NCBI RefSeq assembly: GCF_000169375.1 | Contig: NZ_AAXY01000007.1 | Coordinates: forward strand, 119,343 to 183,342 | Direction: 5' to 3' | DNA: 64,000 nucleotides | Source: Marinobacter sp. ELB17 | GTDB lineage: Bacteria; Pseudomonadota; Gammaproteobacteria; Pseudomonadales; Oleiphilaceae | Shown: positions 18,981-27,527 of the stretch, piece by piece | Numbering within the stretch: position 1 is the stretch's first letter | Layout of the letters: every line of letters begins with the position of its first letter | Position numbers and translations under genes: made by a program | Notes under the pieces: model-generated | The model's database searches: none | Told to the model about the DNA's origin: nothing | Seen by the model: only the letters and a program-made list of their open reading frames with translations

Positions 18981-19574
18981 TTACGGCCGATTGCGGTTGG
19001 TGAACAGCTCAGATAGCCCAGGGCAATCTACAGATTGAGCCTGCTGGCTGCGGGCAAACACCATGACCCGACGGTTATCGTTACACAGCTGCTGCTCAAG
19101 CGCAGCCGCCATAGCCACCGGATAAACCCCGTGTAACGGATGGTCGCGCCCTTCGCACCTGGCTATCACCGGCCGACCGGGAGCGCTGCGCCAGGCCTGT
19201 AACAGCTGCCGCAGTAGCGCCGGGGTAACGCCGGGCGTGTCGCAAGGGCAAACCAGCACCGCCCCGTATCCGCGGCCATCGGCCTCCTGCAAACCTGCTA
19301 ACAGGCCCGCCAGTGGCCCTTGCCCGGCAAACTCAGGAGCGTCAGTAAACACTTCCCCCAAGCGGCTGTATTCCTCGATGGAACGGTTGGCGCTGATCAG
19401 CGGCGAACCGGTTGCGGCTCGTAAAGCCTCTGCAACCCATGCTGCCATAGGCCTGCCGCGCCAGTGCAACATGCCTTTGTCTTTGCCATCCATACGCGTG
19501 CCCGCGCCTCCTGCCAGCAGCAGGCCAACAACCGGCAAGGGTGCTTGGGAACTGGTGGTGTCAGTGTTCATCAC
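18981..19574 (-). CDS. mobA: Molybdenum cofactor guanylyltransferase MobA
   Basis: Joins GMP to molybdopterin to make the bis-MGD cofactor of DMSO-reductase family enzymes. The 197-residue protein has the nucleotidyltransferase signature LLAGGAGTRMDGKDKGML at the N terminus and the DxP-like region VLVCPCDTPG near residue 110. Length fits MobA (about 195-200). The first codons contain two ATGs (MMNTD). It is transcribed toward moaE and its presence implies that the host makes molybdoenzymes of the bis-MGD type, such as nitrate or formate enzymes, outside the window. Confidence 0.93.
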   Translation of the reverse strand: MMNTDTTSSQAPLPVVGLLLAGGAGTRMDGKDKGMLHWRGRPMAAWVAEALRAATGSPLISANRSIEEYSRLGEVFTDAPEFAGQGPLAGLLAGLQEADGRGYGAVLVCPCDTPGVTPALLRQLLQAWRSAPGRPVIARCEGRDHPLHGVYPVAMAAALEQQLCNDNRRVMVFARSQQAQSVDCPGLSELFTNRNRP

Positions 19575-19693
19575 GTTCTCTTATGGCCGCTTTTCCTCTC
19601 GCCGTCGTGTTCATTGTCGCCGGTTTCCGCATTATTACCGTGATCAGCATTTCCGCTATTGTTATTACAGGCGTCAGGGGCGCGGCTGGCACC

Positions 19694-19735
19694 ATAAAAA
19701 AACCGCCCGAGAGCAGCGCTCCGGGGCGGTTTTTC
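19694..19735. terminator. Bidirectional intrinsic terminator after trxA
   Basis: AACCGCCC and GGGGCGGTT form a GC-rich stem flanked by an A-run on the left and a T-run on the right, so the hairpin can stop transcription on both strands. On the minus strand it lies 40 bp after the trxA stop codon. It also insulates trxA from the mobA promoter. Confidence 0.85.
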
Positions 19736-19776
19736 AGCCTGGCTTTTCAGTCGGGCTTTTCAGTCGGGCTATGCAA

Positions 19777-20103
19777 TCAGAGATTGCTGTCCAGAAACGC
19801 TGCCAGCTGGGACTTAGACAAAGCACCCACTTTGGTCGCGTCCACATTGCCATTTTTGAACAGCATTAGCGTAGGAATACCACGGATGTTGAACTTGGGT
19901 GGCGTTTGCTCGTTCTCATCAATGTTGAGCTTACAAACTTTCAGCTTGCCGGCGTATTCCTCGGCAATTTCTTCCAGCACCGGCGCGATCATTTTACACG
20001 GGCCACACCACTCAGCCCAGTAATCCACCAGTACCGGCACATCAGACTGCAGTACGTCCTGTTCAAAGGAGACATCGGTTACGTTAACAATATTTGCGCT
20101 CAT
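19777..20103 (-). CDS. trxA: Thioredoxin 1
   Basis: General cytoplasmic dithiol reductant. The 108-residue protein carries the redox motif W32-C33-G34-P35-C36 and the cis-Pro loop in RGIPTLMLF, and has the length of E. coli TrxA. It is divergent from ppx with about 280 bp between, and ends in a strong bidirectional terminator. In many gammaproteobacteria trxA is directly upstream of rho; here the two are separated by the moa/moe/mob genes while both keep the same strand. Confidence 0.98.
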   Translation of the reverse strand: MSANIVNVTDVSFEQDVLQSDVPVLVDYWAEWCGPCKMIAPVLEEIAEEYAGKLKVCKLNIDENEQTPPKFNIRGIPTLMLFKNGNVDATKVGALSKSQLAAFLDSNL

Positions 20104-20380
20104 TCTGATTTCCTGTTTCTGGCATCTGCCCGGTAACAGATGCAGTTAGCTGTATTGACTATCGCTATCATTTTGAAAACTGCGCGACAACTCACGCTTT
20201 TCATGGACTATGCTTTCAATGGCCAATACTTTACGCCATTGCTCCAGCTGTTGTGAAGCCTTCGCTGACAGGCGGGGCAATTCCACGCTCGTTAAACCAC
20301 AGGCAGTCAGGTTGGCTGACAGGCCATCGGGTTATCGCTATAGTACGCCCTACGTTCATCCCACAAGGATTCATAACCCC

Positions 20381-21907
20381 GTGACGGCAGAACCCAACGC
20401 CGAAAACGTTTCCGCGCCTCCTGATATGCTTGCCGCTATCGATATGGGCTCAAACAGCTTTCACATGGTGGTTGCCCGCCTGGTGCACGGTGAAATTCGC
20501 ACCATGGAAAAAATGGGCGAAAAAGTTCAGCTCGGAGCCGGGCTTGACGCCCAGAACCACCTGACCGACGAGGTTCAGGAGCGGGCTCTGGCGTGCCTGA
20601 GCCGCTTTGCCCAGCGCCTGCAGGGCATGCCTCCAGAAGCTGTACAAATTGTTGGCACTAACGCCCTGCGCATTGCTCGCAACGCCAACGAGTTTCTCAG
20701 CCGCGCTGAGGAAGTGCTGGGCTACCCGGTAGAAGTGATTGCCGGGCGTGAGGAAGCACGACTGATTTACCTGGGCGTTGCCCACACCCTTTCTGACGAC
20801 ACCGGCCGCCGGCTGGTGATCGACATAGGCGGTGGCAGCACCGAATTTGTGATTGGCCAGCGCTTTGAGCCGGAAGCCCTGGAAAGCATGCACATGGGCT
20901 GCGTGTCGTTTCGTAATCGCTACTTTCAGGACGGAAAAATCAGCCGCCGCGGTTTAGACAACGCCATCACCCACGCGGAGCAAGAGCTGCAGAGTATTCG
21001 CCGCCAGTATCGTGCGATGGGCTGGCAAAGCGCCGTGGGTTCTTCAGGGTCGGTAAAAGCCATCGGCCAGGTTCTGGCCACACTCAAGATTACCGATGGC
21101 ACCATCACTCTGGAAGCCATGCAGGAATTGCGTAAACGGCTGGTTAGCATGGGCCACGTTGAGCGTTTAAGCGAAATGGGTGTGCGCCCAGACCGACAAA
21201 GTATTTTCCCTGGCGGTTTCGCCATTCTAATGGGCGCGTTTCAGTCACTGGGCATTGAAACCATGAGCTTTGCCGATGGCGCGCTGCGCGAAGGCCTACT
21301 GTACGGAATTGTTGGGCGAATACGCCATGAAGATGTGCGGGAACGAACCATTTCTGCATTACAAGAACGCTACCACGTTGACCAGCTGCACGGCGCCGCC
21401 GTGGAAGCCAGCGCGGTGGCGGCCTGGGCGCAGGTTGCGGATACCTGGAAGGTGAACAGTTTCAGCGACGAAGATACCCTGCGCTGGGCCTGCAAGCTGC
21501 ATGAAATCGGCTTGACCATCTCACACAGCCAATACCACAAGCACGGCGCTTATCTTTTACAATATTCGGACTTGCCCGGTTTTACCCAACAGTTCCAGTG
21601 GGATCTGGCGGCCTTGGTGCGCGGGCACCGGCGCAAGTTTACCCCAGCCATTTGGGCCGGAACTTTAGCTGAAGACATCCCGCGCTTGCGCTATCTATGC
21701 ATACTGGTGCGCCTGGGTGTGCTGCTACAGCACGCCCGCAATCTGGAAGAACCACCAGAGCTGACGTTGAAAGCGTCGCCGAACAAGCTCAGCATCCGCT
21801 TCCCTGAGGGCTGGCTGGAACAACGCCCACTAACCTTAGCAGACCTGGAAAATGAACGGGGCTACCTGCTACGTCAGGACTTCAGTCTGGACATTATCAC
21901 TGAATAA
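20381..21907 (+). CDS. ppx: Exopolyphosphatase (Ppx/GppA family)
   Basis: Processively removes phosphate from polyphosphate chains and may also hydrolyse pppGpp. The two ASKHA-fold phosphate-binding motifs are AAIDMGSNSFHMVV and VIDIGGGSTEFVIG, with the catalytic Glu in AREEARLIYLG, and a C-terminal HD-like domain includes HEIGLTISH and VRGHRRKF. The open frame reaches back to 20,210, but conserved sequence starts just after residue 215-225 of that frame's DNA; the GTG at 20,381 with AAGGA about 12 bp upstream gives 508 residues, close to the usual 500. Divergent from trxA. Confidence 0.95.
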   Translation: MTAEPNAENVSAPPDMLAAIDMGSNSFHMVVARLVHGEIRTMEKMGEKVQLGAGLDAQNHLTDEVQERALACLSRFAQRLQGMPPEAVQIVGTNALRIARNANEFLSRAEEVLGYPVEVIAGREEARLIYLGVAHTLSDDTGRRLVIDIGGGSTEFVIGQRFEPEALESMHMGCVSFRNRYFQDGKISRRGLDNAITHAEQELQSIRRQYRAMGWQSAVGSSGSVKAIGQVLATLKITDGTITLEAMQELRKRLVSMGHVERLSEMGVRPDRQSIFPGGFAILMGAFQSLGIETMSFADGALREGLLYGIVGRIRHEDVRERTISALQERYHVDQLHGAAVEASAVAAWAQVADTWKVNSFSDEDTLRWACKLHEIGLTISHSQYHKHGAYLLQYSDLPGFTQQFQWDLAALVRGHRRKFTPAIWAGTLAEDIPRLRYLCILVRLGVLLQHARNLEEPPELTLKASPNKLSIRFPEGWLEQRPLTLADLENERGYLLRQDFSLDIITE

Positions 21908-21987
21908 AAAATCACTGAATAAGAAGTCACCGAGTAAAAAACTGACGCCGGAAGTGCAGGTTTCTGCTGCAAAGTGGTAAAGCAACC

Positions 21988-23928
21988 TTAACTTTCCAGC
22001 TCCGCTTCCAGAGCTTCGACCGTTTCACTGACGTCCAGCCACTGAGCCTCTACAACTGCCATTTTTTGGCGCGCCTCTGCCTGCCGACCCAACAGCGTTT
22101 TCAACTGTTGTTTGCCGCTGTCACTGTACAGCGCCGGATTGGTCAGCTCGGCGTCCATCTCCGCCAGCGCAGCCTGCATGCTATCCATCTTTTTTTCCAG
22201 TGTGGCCTGCTGTTTGCGGAACGGGCTGATTTTCTGGCGCACAGCCGCCTCGGCGCGCTTGCGGACCTTGCGGTCATCGGCACTTTCACCATTGACTGCC
22301 GCGTCCTGGCCGCCCTCTGCGACAACAGACTGTCGCTTCGGCGCCTCGGTGTCGTCTTTGCGGCGATCAGCCAGCCAGCGCTCATAATCCTCGAGGTCGC
22401 CCTGGTACTCAACGACACGTCCATCGTTCACCAGCCAGAACTCGTCGACGGTGTTGCGCAGCAAGTGGCGATCATGCGACACCACCACAATGGCGCCATC
22501 AAAGTTCTGCAGGGCCATGGTGAGCGCCTGGCGCATTTCCAGATCAAGATGGTTGGTAGGCTCATCCAAAAGCAGTAGATTGGGCCGCTGCCAGGCGATC
22601 ACTGCCAGCGCCACCCGAGCTTTTTCGCCGCCGGAGAAGGAACGTATCGGTGACAGGGCCGCATTACCATGAAAGTCAAAACCGCCGAGAAAATTGCGAA
22701 TACTCTGATCCGACGCCCGCGGGCTTAAGCGCTGCAGGTGCAGAAAGGGGCTGGCGTCCAGATCCAGGGATTCGAGCTGATGCTGGGCAAAATAGCCAAT
22801 GGCCAGATGCTCGCCGCAGGTGCGCTCACCGTTAATCAGCGTGGCCTCACCCCGCAGACTGTCCATAAGGGTGGATTTACCCGCACCATTAGGGCCAAGC
22901 AGACCAATGCGGCTGCCGGGTAACAGGCTCAGGTTCAGGTTACGCAGAATAGTCACGTCGCCGTGACCGGCCTGGCCTTGGCGAATACTCAGCAGCGGGT
23001 TTGACACCTTTTCGGCTAACGGAAATTGAAAATTGAACGGTGAATCAATGTGTGCAGGCGCAATTTTTTCCATGCGCTCCAGAGATTTCACTCGGCTCTG
23101 GGCCTGACGAGCCTTGGTGGCTTGAGCCTTGAATCGGTCAATAAAACGCTGAATTTCAGCAATGCGCGCTTGCTGACGCTCAAATCCGGCCTGCTGTTGG
23201 GCCAGGCGCTCGCTACGCTGGACTTCAAAGGCTGAGTAATTACCGCTATACAGTGCCAGATCGCGCCGATCAAAGTGCACGACATGTGTCGCGACTCTAT
23301 CCATGAAATCCCGGTCGTGGGAGATGAACAGCAGCGTTCCGGAGTAGCGCCGTAGCCAGTTTTCCAGCCAAAGACAGGCGTCCAGATCCAGGTGGTTGGT
23401 CGGCTCGTCCAACAGCATCAAATCGGACGGGCGCATCAGCGCCTGAGCCAAATTCAGACGAATCCGCCAGCCTCCGGAAAAACTCGAAACCGGGTGATCA
23501 GCATCGCCATCACTGAAGCCCAACCCGCGCAGCAGCGACTCGGCGCGGCGCGATGCAGACCACGCCTCGTGCAGGTCTAGCTCGCCATGGATACGGGCTT
23601 GGGCCAGGTCGTCCTGCGCGGCTTCCGCTCTTGCCAGTTCGTGTTCCAGGCGGCGCAAATCGAAATCGCCGTCCAATACAAAGTCTCGCGCGCTACGCCC
23701 GGTCGCCTCAACTTCCTGAGCCATGTGAGCGATGCGACAGCCTCCGGGCAGAGAAAAATTGCCATGCTCTGGCGCCAAATCACCCAATAAAAGCTGAAAC
23801 AGACTGGACTTGCCGGCACCATTGGCGCCCACAATGGCCATGCGCTGGCCCGGTTGCACGGTCAGGCTCACGCCTTCTAGCAACCACACACCACCTCGTT
23901 GTAAACTAAGATCACTAATTGTTAACAT
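21988..23928 (-). CDS. yheS: ABC-F family ATPase (YheS-like)
   Basis: A soluble protein of 646 residues with two ABC ATPase domains and no membrane segments, the hallmark of ABC-F ribosome-associated factors. Walker A motifs are GANGAGKSS and GPNGAGKST, with signatures SFSGGWRIRLNLAQA and SFSGGEKARVALA and Walker B LLDEPTNHLDL twice. A basic linker (about 240-285) joins the domains and a charged coiled-coil tail (about 530-640) ends the protein. The long inter-domain linker and tail fit YheS more than EttA; Uup is the other option. Members act on translating ribosomes that stall. It is monocistronic, convergent with ppx. Confidence 0.9.
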   Translation of the reverse strand: MLTISDLSLQRGGVWLLEGVSLTVQPGQRMAIVGANGAGKSSLFQLLLGDLAPEHGNFSLPGGCRIAHMAQEVEATGRSARDFVLDGDFDLRRLEHELARAEAAQDDLAQARIHGELDLHEAWSASRRAESLLRGLGFSDGDADHPVSSFSGGWRIRLNLAQALMRPSDLMLLDEPTNHLDLDACLWLENWLRRYSGTLLFISHDRDFMDRVATHVVHFDRRDLALYSGNYSAFEVQRSERLAQQQAGFERQQARIAEIQRFIDRFKAQATKARQAQSRVKSLERMEKIAPAHIDSPFNFQFPLAEKVSNPLLSIRQGQAGHGDVTILRNLNLSLLPGSRIGLLGPNGAGKSTLMDSLRGEATLINGERTCGEHLAIGYFAQHQLESLDLDASPFLHLQRLSPRASDQSIRNFLGGFDFHGNAALSPIRSFSGGEKARVALAVIAWQRPNLLLLDEPTNHLDLEMRQALTMALQNFDGAIVVVSHDRHLLRNTVDEFWLVNDGRVVEYQGDLEDYERWLADRRKDDTEAPKRQSVVAEGGQDAAVNGESADDRKVRKRAEAAVRQKISPFRKQQATLEKKMDSMQAALAEMDAELTNPALYSDSGKQQLKTLLGRQAEARQKMAVVEAQWLDVSETVEALEAELES

Positions 23929-23965
23929 GTTTTAATTCTGGCACTTTAATAATTTCAGGGAAGCC

Positions 23966-24526
23966 TTGGAAACTGCACCGGACGATATTGCGGTCATACC
24001 GCAAACCGCGGCCAGCCTGGCACTGCCGGCAGATTTGCAGACCGACACAGAGCTTTGGTCTTTTGCCTTATCATGCTGGCAAAAACCGGGCGTAGCGTCT
24101 GCCTGCCTGTCATTGCAACAACAAGGCTGGAGTGTGACCCGCATTCTATGTGCGGCCTGGAAGGCGAATCAGCGCAGAACTTACTCCGGGCTAGAAGCCG
24201 TTACGGTAACAGAGTGGCGCAACCGTGTAACCGTGGCACTGCGTGACATAAAAAGGGCACTGCCGAAAGAGTCGGGAAGTTGTTATGACTTGCGCTCAGG
24301 CGTGGCTCGCCTGGAACTTGAAGCAGAGCGTGTCGAACTCGCTCTAGCGTGGCAAACACTGAACACTGAAACAGAAGAACCGGCAATGCAAGATCGCAAC
24401 ATTTTGATCATCGGCAATCTGACAGCAGCAGCGCCTTGTGCAAACAGCGCACGAGCAGCTGCCTCAGATATTCATCAACTAGCGTCTGCTTTGACTTTTT
24501 CGCGCCCCGGAGCGCAATCAACATGA
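23966..24526 (+). CDS. TIGR02444/DUF2390 family protein
   Basis: A 186-residue protein whose first half (ELWSFALSCWQKPGVASACLSLQQQGWSVTRILCAAW) matches the TIGR02444 family pattern found next to the yheS-type ABC-F gene in pseudomonads. No catalytic motif is visible. It is divergent from the ABC-F gene with about 37 bp between the two start codons. Its stop overlaps the start of the next gene by four bases (ATGA). The last 40 residues (from about AMQDRNILI) look less ordered than the rest. Function unknown. Confidence 0.75.
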   Translation: METAPDDIAVIPQTAASLALPADLQTDTELWSFALSCWQKPGVASACLSLQQQGWSVTRILCAAWKANQRRTYSGLEAVTVTEWRNRVTVALRDIKRALPKESGSCYDLRSGVARLELEAERVELALAWQTLNTETEEPAMQDRNILIIGNLTAAAPCANSARAAASDIHQLASALTFSRPGAQST

Positions 24527-24903
24527 TGATTAAATGGCTGGTACGGCTAGCCTTTCCTGCCTTGGGCGTATTGTTATTGCTGATTATTTTTGGCTTGGGA
24601 ACGCCCGAGCAAGTGGCACAGCCATTGGCTGAAAAAACACAATCGACAGAAATTCCCGCCTTCGAAACCCTGGTTCCAGAGTCAGTGGTGATAGATTCGC
24701 CCGACATTATTTTCAAGTGGCAAGATACCAATGGCAACTGGCATTATGCTGACCAGCCACCGCCCCGGGGGCCCTGGAACACGTTGGCCATAGAACGGCC
24801 GAACCCACCCCGTGGCACGGCTGTCAGCGCAGAGCCTGGAGTCGACTGGCAGGCACCGTATAAAGCCCCATTCAACATGGGCGTAGGCGCTTCAGGAAGT
24901 TAG
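24523..24903 (+). CDS. Small membrane-anchored DUF4124-like protein
   Basis: A 126-residue protein. One membrane segment (residues about 8-27) is followed by a periplasmic part with the pattern IIFKWQDTNGNWHYADQPPP, typical of DUF4124 domains, which bear a conserved YxWxDxxGxxHYSDxPP-type motif. The start ATG overlaps the stop of the preceding gene (ATGA), so the two are translationally coupled. A role in the envelope is likely from topology; the family has no established reaction. Confidence 0.75.
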   Translation: MMIKWLVRLAFPALGVLLLLIIFGLGTPEQVAQPLAEKTQSTEIPAFETLVPESVVIDSPDIIFKWQDTNGNWHYADQPPPRGPWNTLAIERPNPPRGTAVSAEPGVDWQAPYKAPFNMGVGASGS

Positions 24904-25096
24904 TCGGTGCCTCATGAGATTAGTAGGTGCTTCGGACAGTTAAGTGAGTTGCCACCCGGGCATTAACAGATGTTCAGTGGCATAAAGCCGATGTTATAGT
25001 TACCTTTTCGCCAGCATTATATCGGATACCCTCAATCAGCCAGCGCCGGCCAAGCCCGTGCGTTGCGACTTATTTATTAATATAAAGGATGGATTC

Positions 25097-25813
25097 ATGA
25101 AGAAAACGCTGTTTGCACTGACGATTGCCGGCCTTGTTGCGGGCTGCTCTTCCGCTCAAGAAGCACCTAAAGACCCCGCGTTGGAATCCAACAGCGAAAA
25201 AGTCAGTTACGGCATGGGCCTGGTAATGGGTGAGCGCATGGGTAACGACCTGCCAGACCTGCAGATGGAACAGTTTCTGCAGGGCATCCAGCACGGCAAC
25301 AACGGCGACCAGGCACAGCGCCGGATGACCCAGGAAGAAATTCAGGAAGCGCTGATGGCTTACCAGCAGAAACTGCAGGAAGATCAATCCAAACAAATTG
25401 AGGAAATGGCGCAGAAAAATGTGAATGCGGGAAACGCTTTTCTAGCTGAAAATGCCAAGCGCGAGGGCGTAAGAACCACCGATTCCGGCTTGCAGTACGA
25501 AGTGCTTGAAGCCGGCAATGGCCCGCAACCAGGCGCCGGCGAAACGGTAACAGTCCACTACACGGGCGAATTGTTGAATGGCGAGGTGTTTGACAGCTCC
25601 CGCGAGCGCGGTGAACCGGTCTCATTCCGCCTGGACCAGGTTATTCCCGGCTGGACAGAGGGCCTGCAGCTGATGAACGAAGGCGCGCGTTACAAACTCT
25701 ATATTCCGTCAGACCTGGCATATGGGCCGGGCGGCAATCGCGCGATTGGTTCCAATGAAACATTGGTGTTTGACGTGGAACTGTTGGCGGTTAATCCGGA
25801 CAGCGCCCAGTAA
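25097..25813 (+). CDS. FKBP-type peptidyl-prolyl isomerase lipoprotein (FkpA/FklB/Mip type)
   Basis: A 238-residue peptidyl-prolyl cis-trans isomerase. MKKTLFALTIAGLVAGC is a lipoprotein signal with lipobox LVAGC, so it is probably anchored in the outer or inner membrane facing the periplasm. Residues about 28-125 form the helical FKBP_N dimerisation domain (KVSYGMGLVMGERM); residues about 140-235 are the FKBP catalytic domain with VTVHYTGELLNGEVFDSS, VIPGWTEGLQLM and IPSDLAYGPGG. The open frame starts at 25,058, but the ATG at 25,097 behind AAGGATGG begins the signal peptide and is preferred. Confidence 0.92.
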   Translation: MKKTLFALTIAGLVAGCSSAQEAPKDPALESNSEKVSYGMGLVMGERMGNDLPDLQMEQFLQGIQHGNNGDQAQRRMTQEEIQEALMAYQQKLQEDQSKQIEEMAQKNVNAGNAFLAENAKREGVRTTDSGLQYEVLEAGNGPQPGAGETVTVHYTGELLNGEVFDSSRERGEPVSFRLDQVIPGWTEGLQLMNEGARYKLYIPSDLAYGPGGNRAIGSNETLVFDVELLAVNPDSAQ

Positions 25814-25881
25814 CTGATTGTTGCAGTCAACAGCTAACATCTGGGCGCCAAGAGCTTGCCGCCCAGGTTTACCAATAGTTC

Positions 25882-26364
25882 TCAGGCTGGCTCTACTTTG
25901 TCTGCGTTAGCGGTGTGCAGATGAGCAATCAGAAGGTCTTCCAGCTCAAAACGACTGGCCAGGGTTTCACCCACTCGCGATAACTCCGTAAACAACGCCT
26001 GCATTTCCGACTCGGAGAGTTCGCGGCCATCTATCTTGTCATTGAAATCAAGAATCACCTGGGTGGTTTCGGTAATACGCGGATACACCTTCGCGGCCAG
26101 TTCCAGACCCACGTCGTCGTTAAATTCTCGCGCCTCACGCACCAATTGCTCGTAGATTTCAAAGTGCCCAGCGGAAACGTAATCCATCAACATTTCACAC
26201 AGCAGAACCAGTTTTGGCCTCAGGCTCTCGGTCTGGGAATAGTCGTTTTCGGCAGACAGCTCACAGTAGCGCACCAATACATCTTGACGCTCCTTAAGCC
26301 AACGGTCGATCAGATCACTGACCCCGCCCCACCGTTCACGGGCATTTCGACAATGCTCCAACAT
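25882..26364 (-). CDS. rsd: Rsd/AlgQ family anti-sigma-70 regulator
   Basis: A 160-residue helical protein of the Rsd/AlgQ family, which binds sigma-70 region 4 and favours alternative sigma factors in stationary phase. The pattern CRNARERWGGVSDLIDRWLKER near the N terminus and LVLLCEMLMDYVSAGHFEIYEQL in the middle are diagnostic. In Pseudomonas aeruginosa the homologue AlgQ influences alginate genes, and algQ lies beside dsbB, as here. It is about 110 bp downstream of dsbB on the same strand, so they may share a transcript. Confidence 0.92.
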   Translation of the reverse strand: MLEHCRNARERWGGVSDLIDRWLKERQDVLVRYCELSAENDYSQTESLRPKLVLLCEMLMDYVSAGHFEIYEQLVREAREFNDDVGLELAAKVYPRITETTQVILDFNDKIDGRELSESEMQALFTELSRVGETLASRFELEDLLIAHLHTANADKVEPA

Positions 26365-26478
26365 AACGCCTGTACTCCACTTGGTGTTCTATCTGGCTAA
26401 TACCTTCTGAACATGCAGATAAGTCTATGCAAGTTACCCTATGGCAGTGACCAGCCGCAACCGTTTGTGGCTGCGACC

Positions 26479-27009
26479 TTACCAGGGCCGCTTCGGCGCG
26501 GAGCGCAAACACAAATAAAGACCGACCAGCGCCACGCAAACGAAAAACAGCGCGCTCCACCCCGGAATGCTCAGGCCCAGAAAACGCCAGACCACCGCCG
26601 CGCAGTCACCGGTCCCGCGAACCGCGGTCGCCAGTACTTCCGACCAAGGCAGCACATCCAGCATGTAATCCACCGATGGGCCGCAAGCCGGCACTTGGTC
26701 CGCAGGCAAGCTTTGCAACCAGAGCTGGCGACTGGCCAAGCCCAACCCCGTGCCCGCAGCCAGTGCTAGAAAAAGACCGTATATTCGTGTGGCGATCGGC
26801 CCCGGGCCGTTTAGCCACGCCAACAGGCTGACCAACCCGGCTGCCATGAAGGCAAACCTCTGTAGCCAGCACAAAGGACAAGGCTCCAGCCCCATCACAT
26901 GCTCCATATAAAATGCCACCGCGAGCAGTGCGGCACACACCAGAAAAATAACAGCAAACATGATTCTGCTGGTCAAAAGATCACCTCGAAAATAGGAATG
27001 GGACTGCAT
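26479..27009 (-). CDS. dsbB: Disulfide bond formation protein DsbB
   Basis: Inner-membrane quinone reductase that reoxidises DsbA. The 176-residue protein has four membrane segments and the two required cysteine pairs: C44-P-L-C47 in LEPCPLCWLQR, and a second pair in the periplasmic loop (VPACGPS and TGDCAAVVW). A possible later start (MFAVIF) would drop 16 residues that are not part of the conserved core. It is divergent from the FliL-like gene with 59 bp between starts, and upstream of rsd/algQ on the same strand. Confidence 0.95.
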   Translation of the reverse strand: MQSHSYFRGDLLTSRIMFAVIFLVCAALLAVAFYMEHVMGLEPCPLCWLQRFAFMAAGLVSLLAWLNGPGPIATRIYGLFLALAAGTGLGLASRQLWLQSLPADQVPACGPSVDYMLDVLPWSEVLATAVRGTGDCAAVVWRFLGLSIPGWSALFFVCVALVGLYLCLRSAPKRPW

Positions 27010-27068
27010 CTGTGCTACCAGCCTGTTATTGTAATAATCGTTGTAAAACTATCGCGGTTACCAGAGTT

Positions 27069-27512
27069 ATGACTGTATTGAAAAAAGTGATGCCAAAAAT
27101 CTTCATCGCCCTATTTCTGCTGGCGCTAGCAATTCTCGCCTACGGTGAAGAGCCCGACGAACCGGCTGAACCAGCAAAACCGACTATTACCGATTATATA
27201 TCACTGGAGCCCGCGTTTGTGACCCACATAGGACCGCCAGGCGGCAAGCTTTCCTATCTGAAGGCCAGTGTTAGCTTGCGCGCCGACGCCAGCACCACTC
27301 GCCCCGCCGTAGAAGCCCATATGCCACGCATACGCCATGAGCTGGTGCTGCTATTTGGCGAACAAAGCGATGTTGATGCCCTTACCCGGCCAGACACTCA
27401 GCAGACACTGGCAACAGAAGCCACTGCCCGCGTTAATCAGGTACTGGAAAACCAGCACACCGGTGAAGTTGTTAGCGGTGTGCTGTTTACCGAGTTTGTA
27501 GTGCAGAAGTAA
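27069..27512 (+). CDS. FliL-like basal-body-associated protein
   Basis: A 147-residue protein with one N-terminal membrane segment or signal (MPKIFIALFLLALAILAYG), a short acidic Pro-rich linker (EEPDEPAEPAKP), and a domain that fits FliL: YISLEPAFVTHI and the tail TGEVVSGVLFTEFVVQK. FliL proteins sit by the flagellar stator in the inner membrane. No flagellar gene is nearby, so this looks like an orphan FliL paralogue. The ATG at 27,069 or the one at 27,090 could start it. Pseudomonads also carry such stand-alone FliL homologues. Confidence 0.8.
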   Translation: MTVLKKVMPKIFIALFLLALAILAYGEEPDEPAEPAKPTITDYISLEPAFVTHIGPPGGKLSYLKASVSLRADASTTRPAVEAHMPRIRHELVLLFGEQSDVDALTRPDTQQTLATEATARVNQVLENQHTGEVVSGVLFTEFVVQK

Positions 27513-27527
27513 CCCATACTCCGGTGT

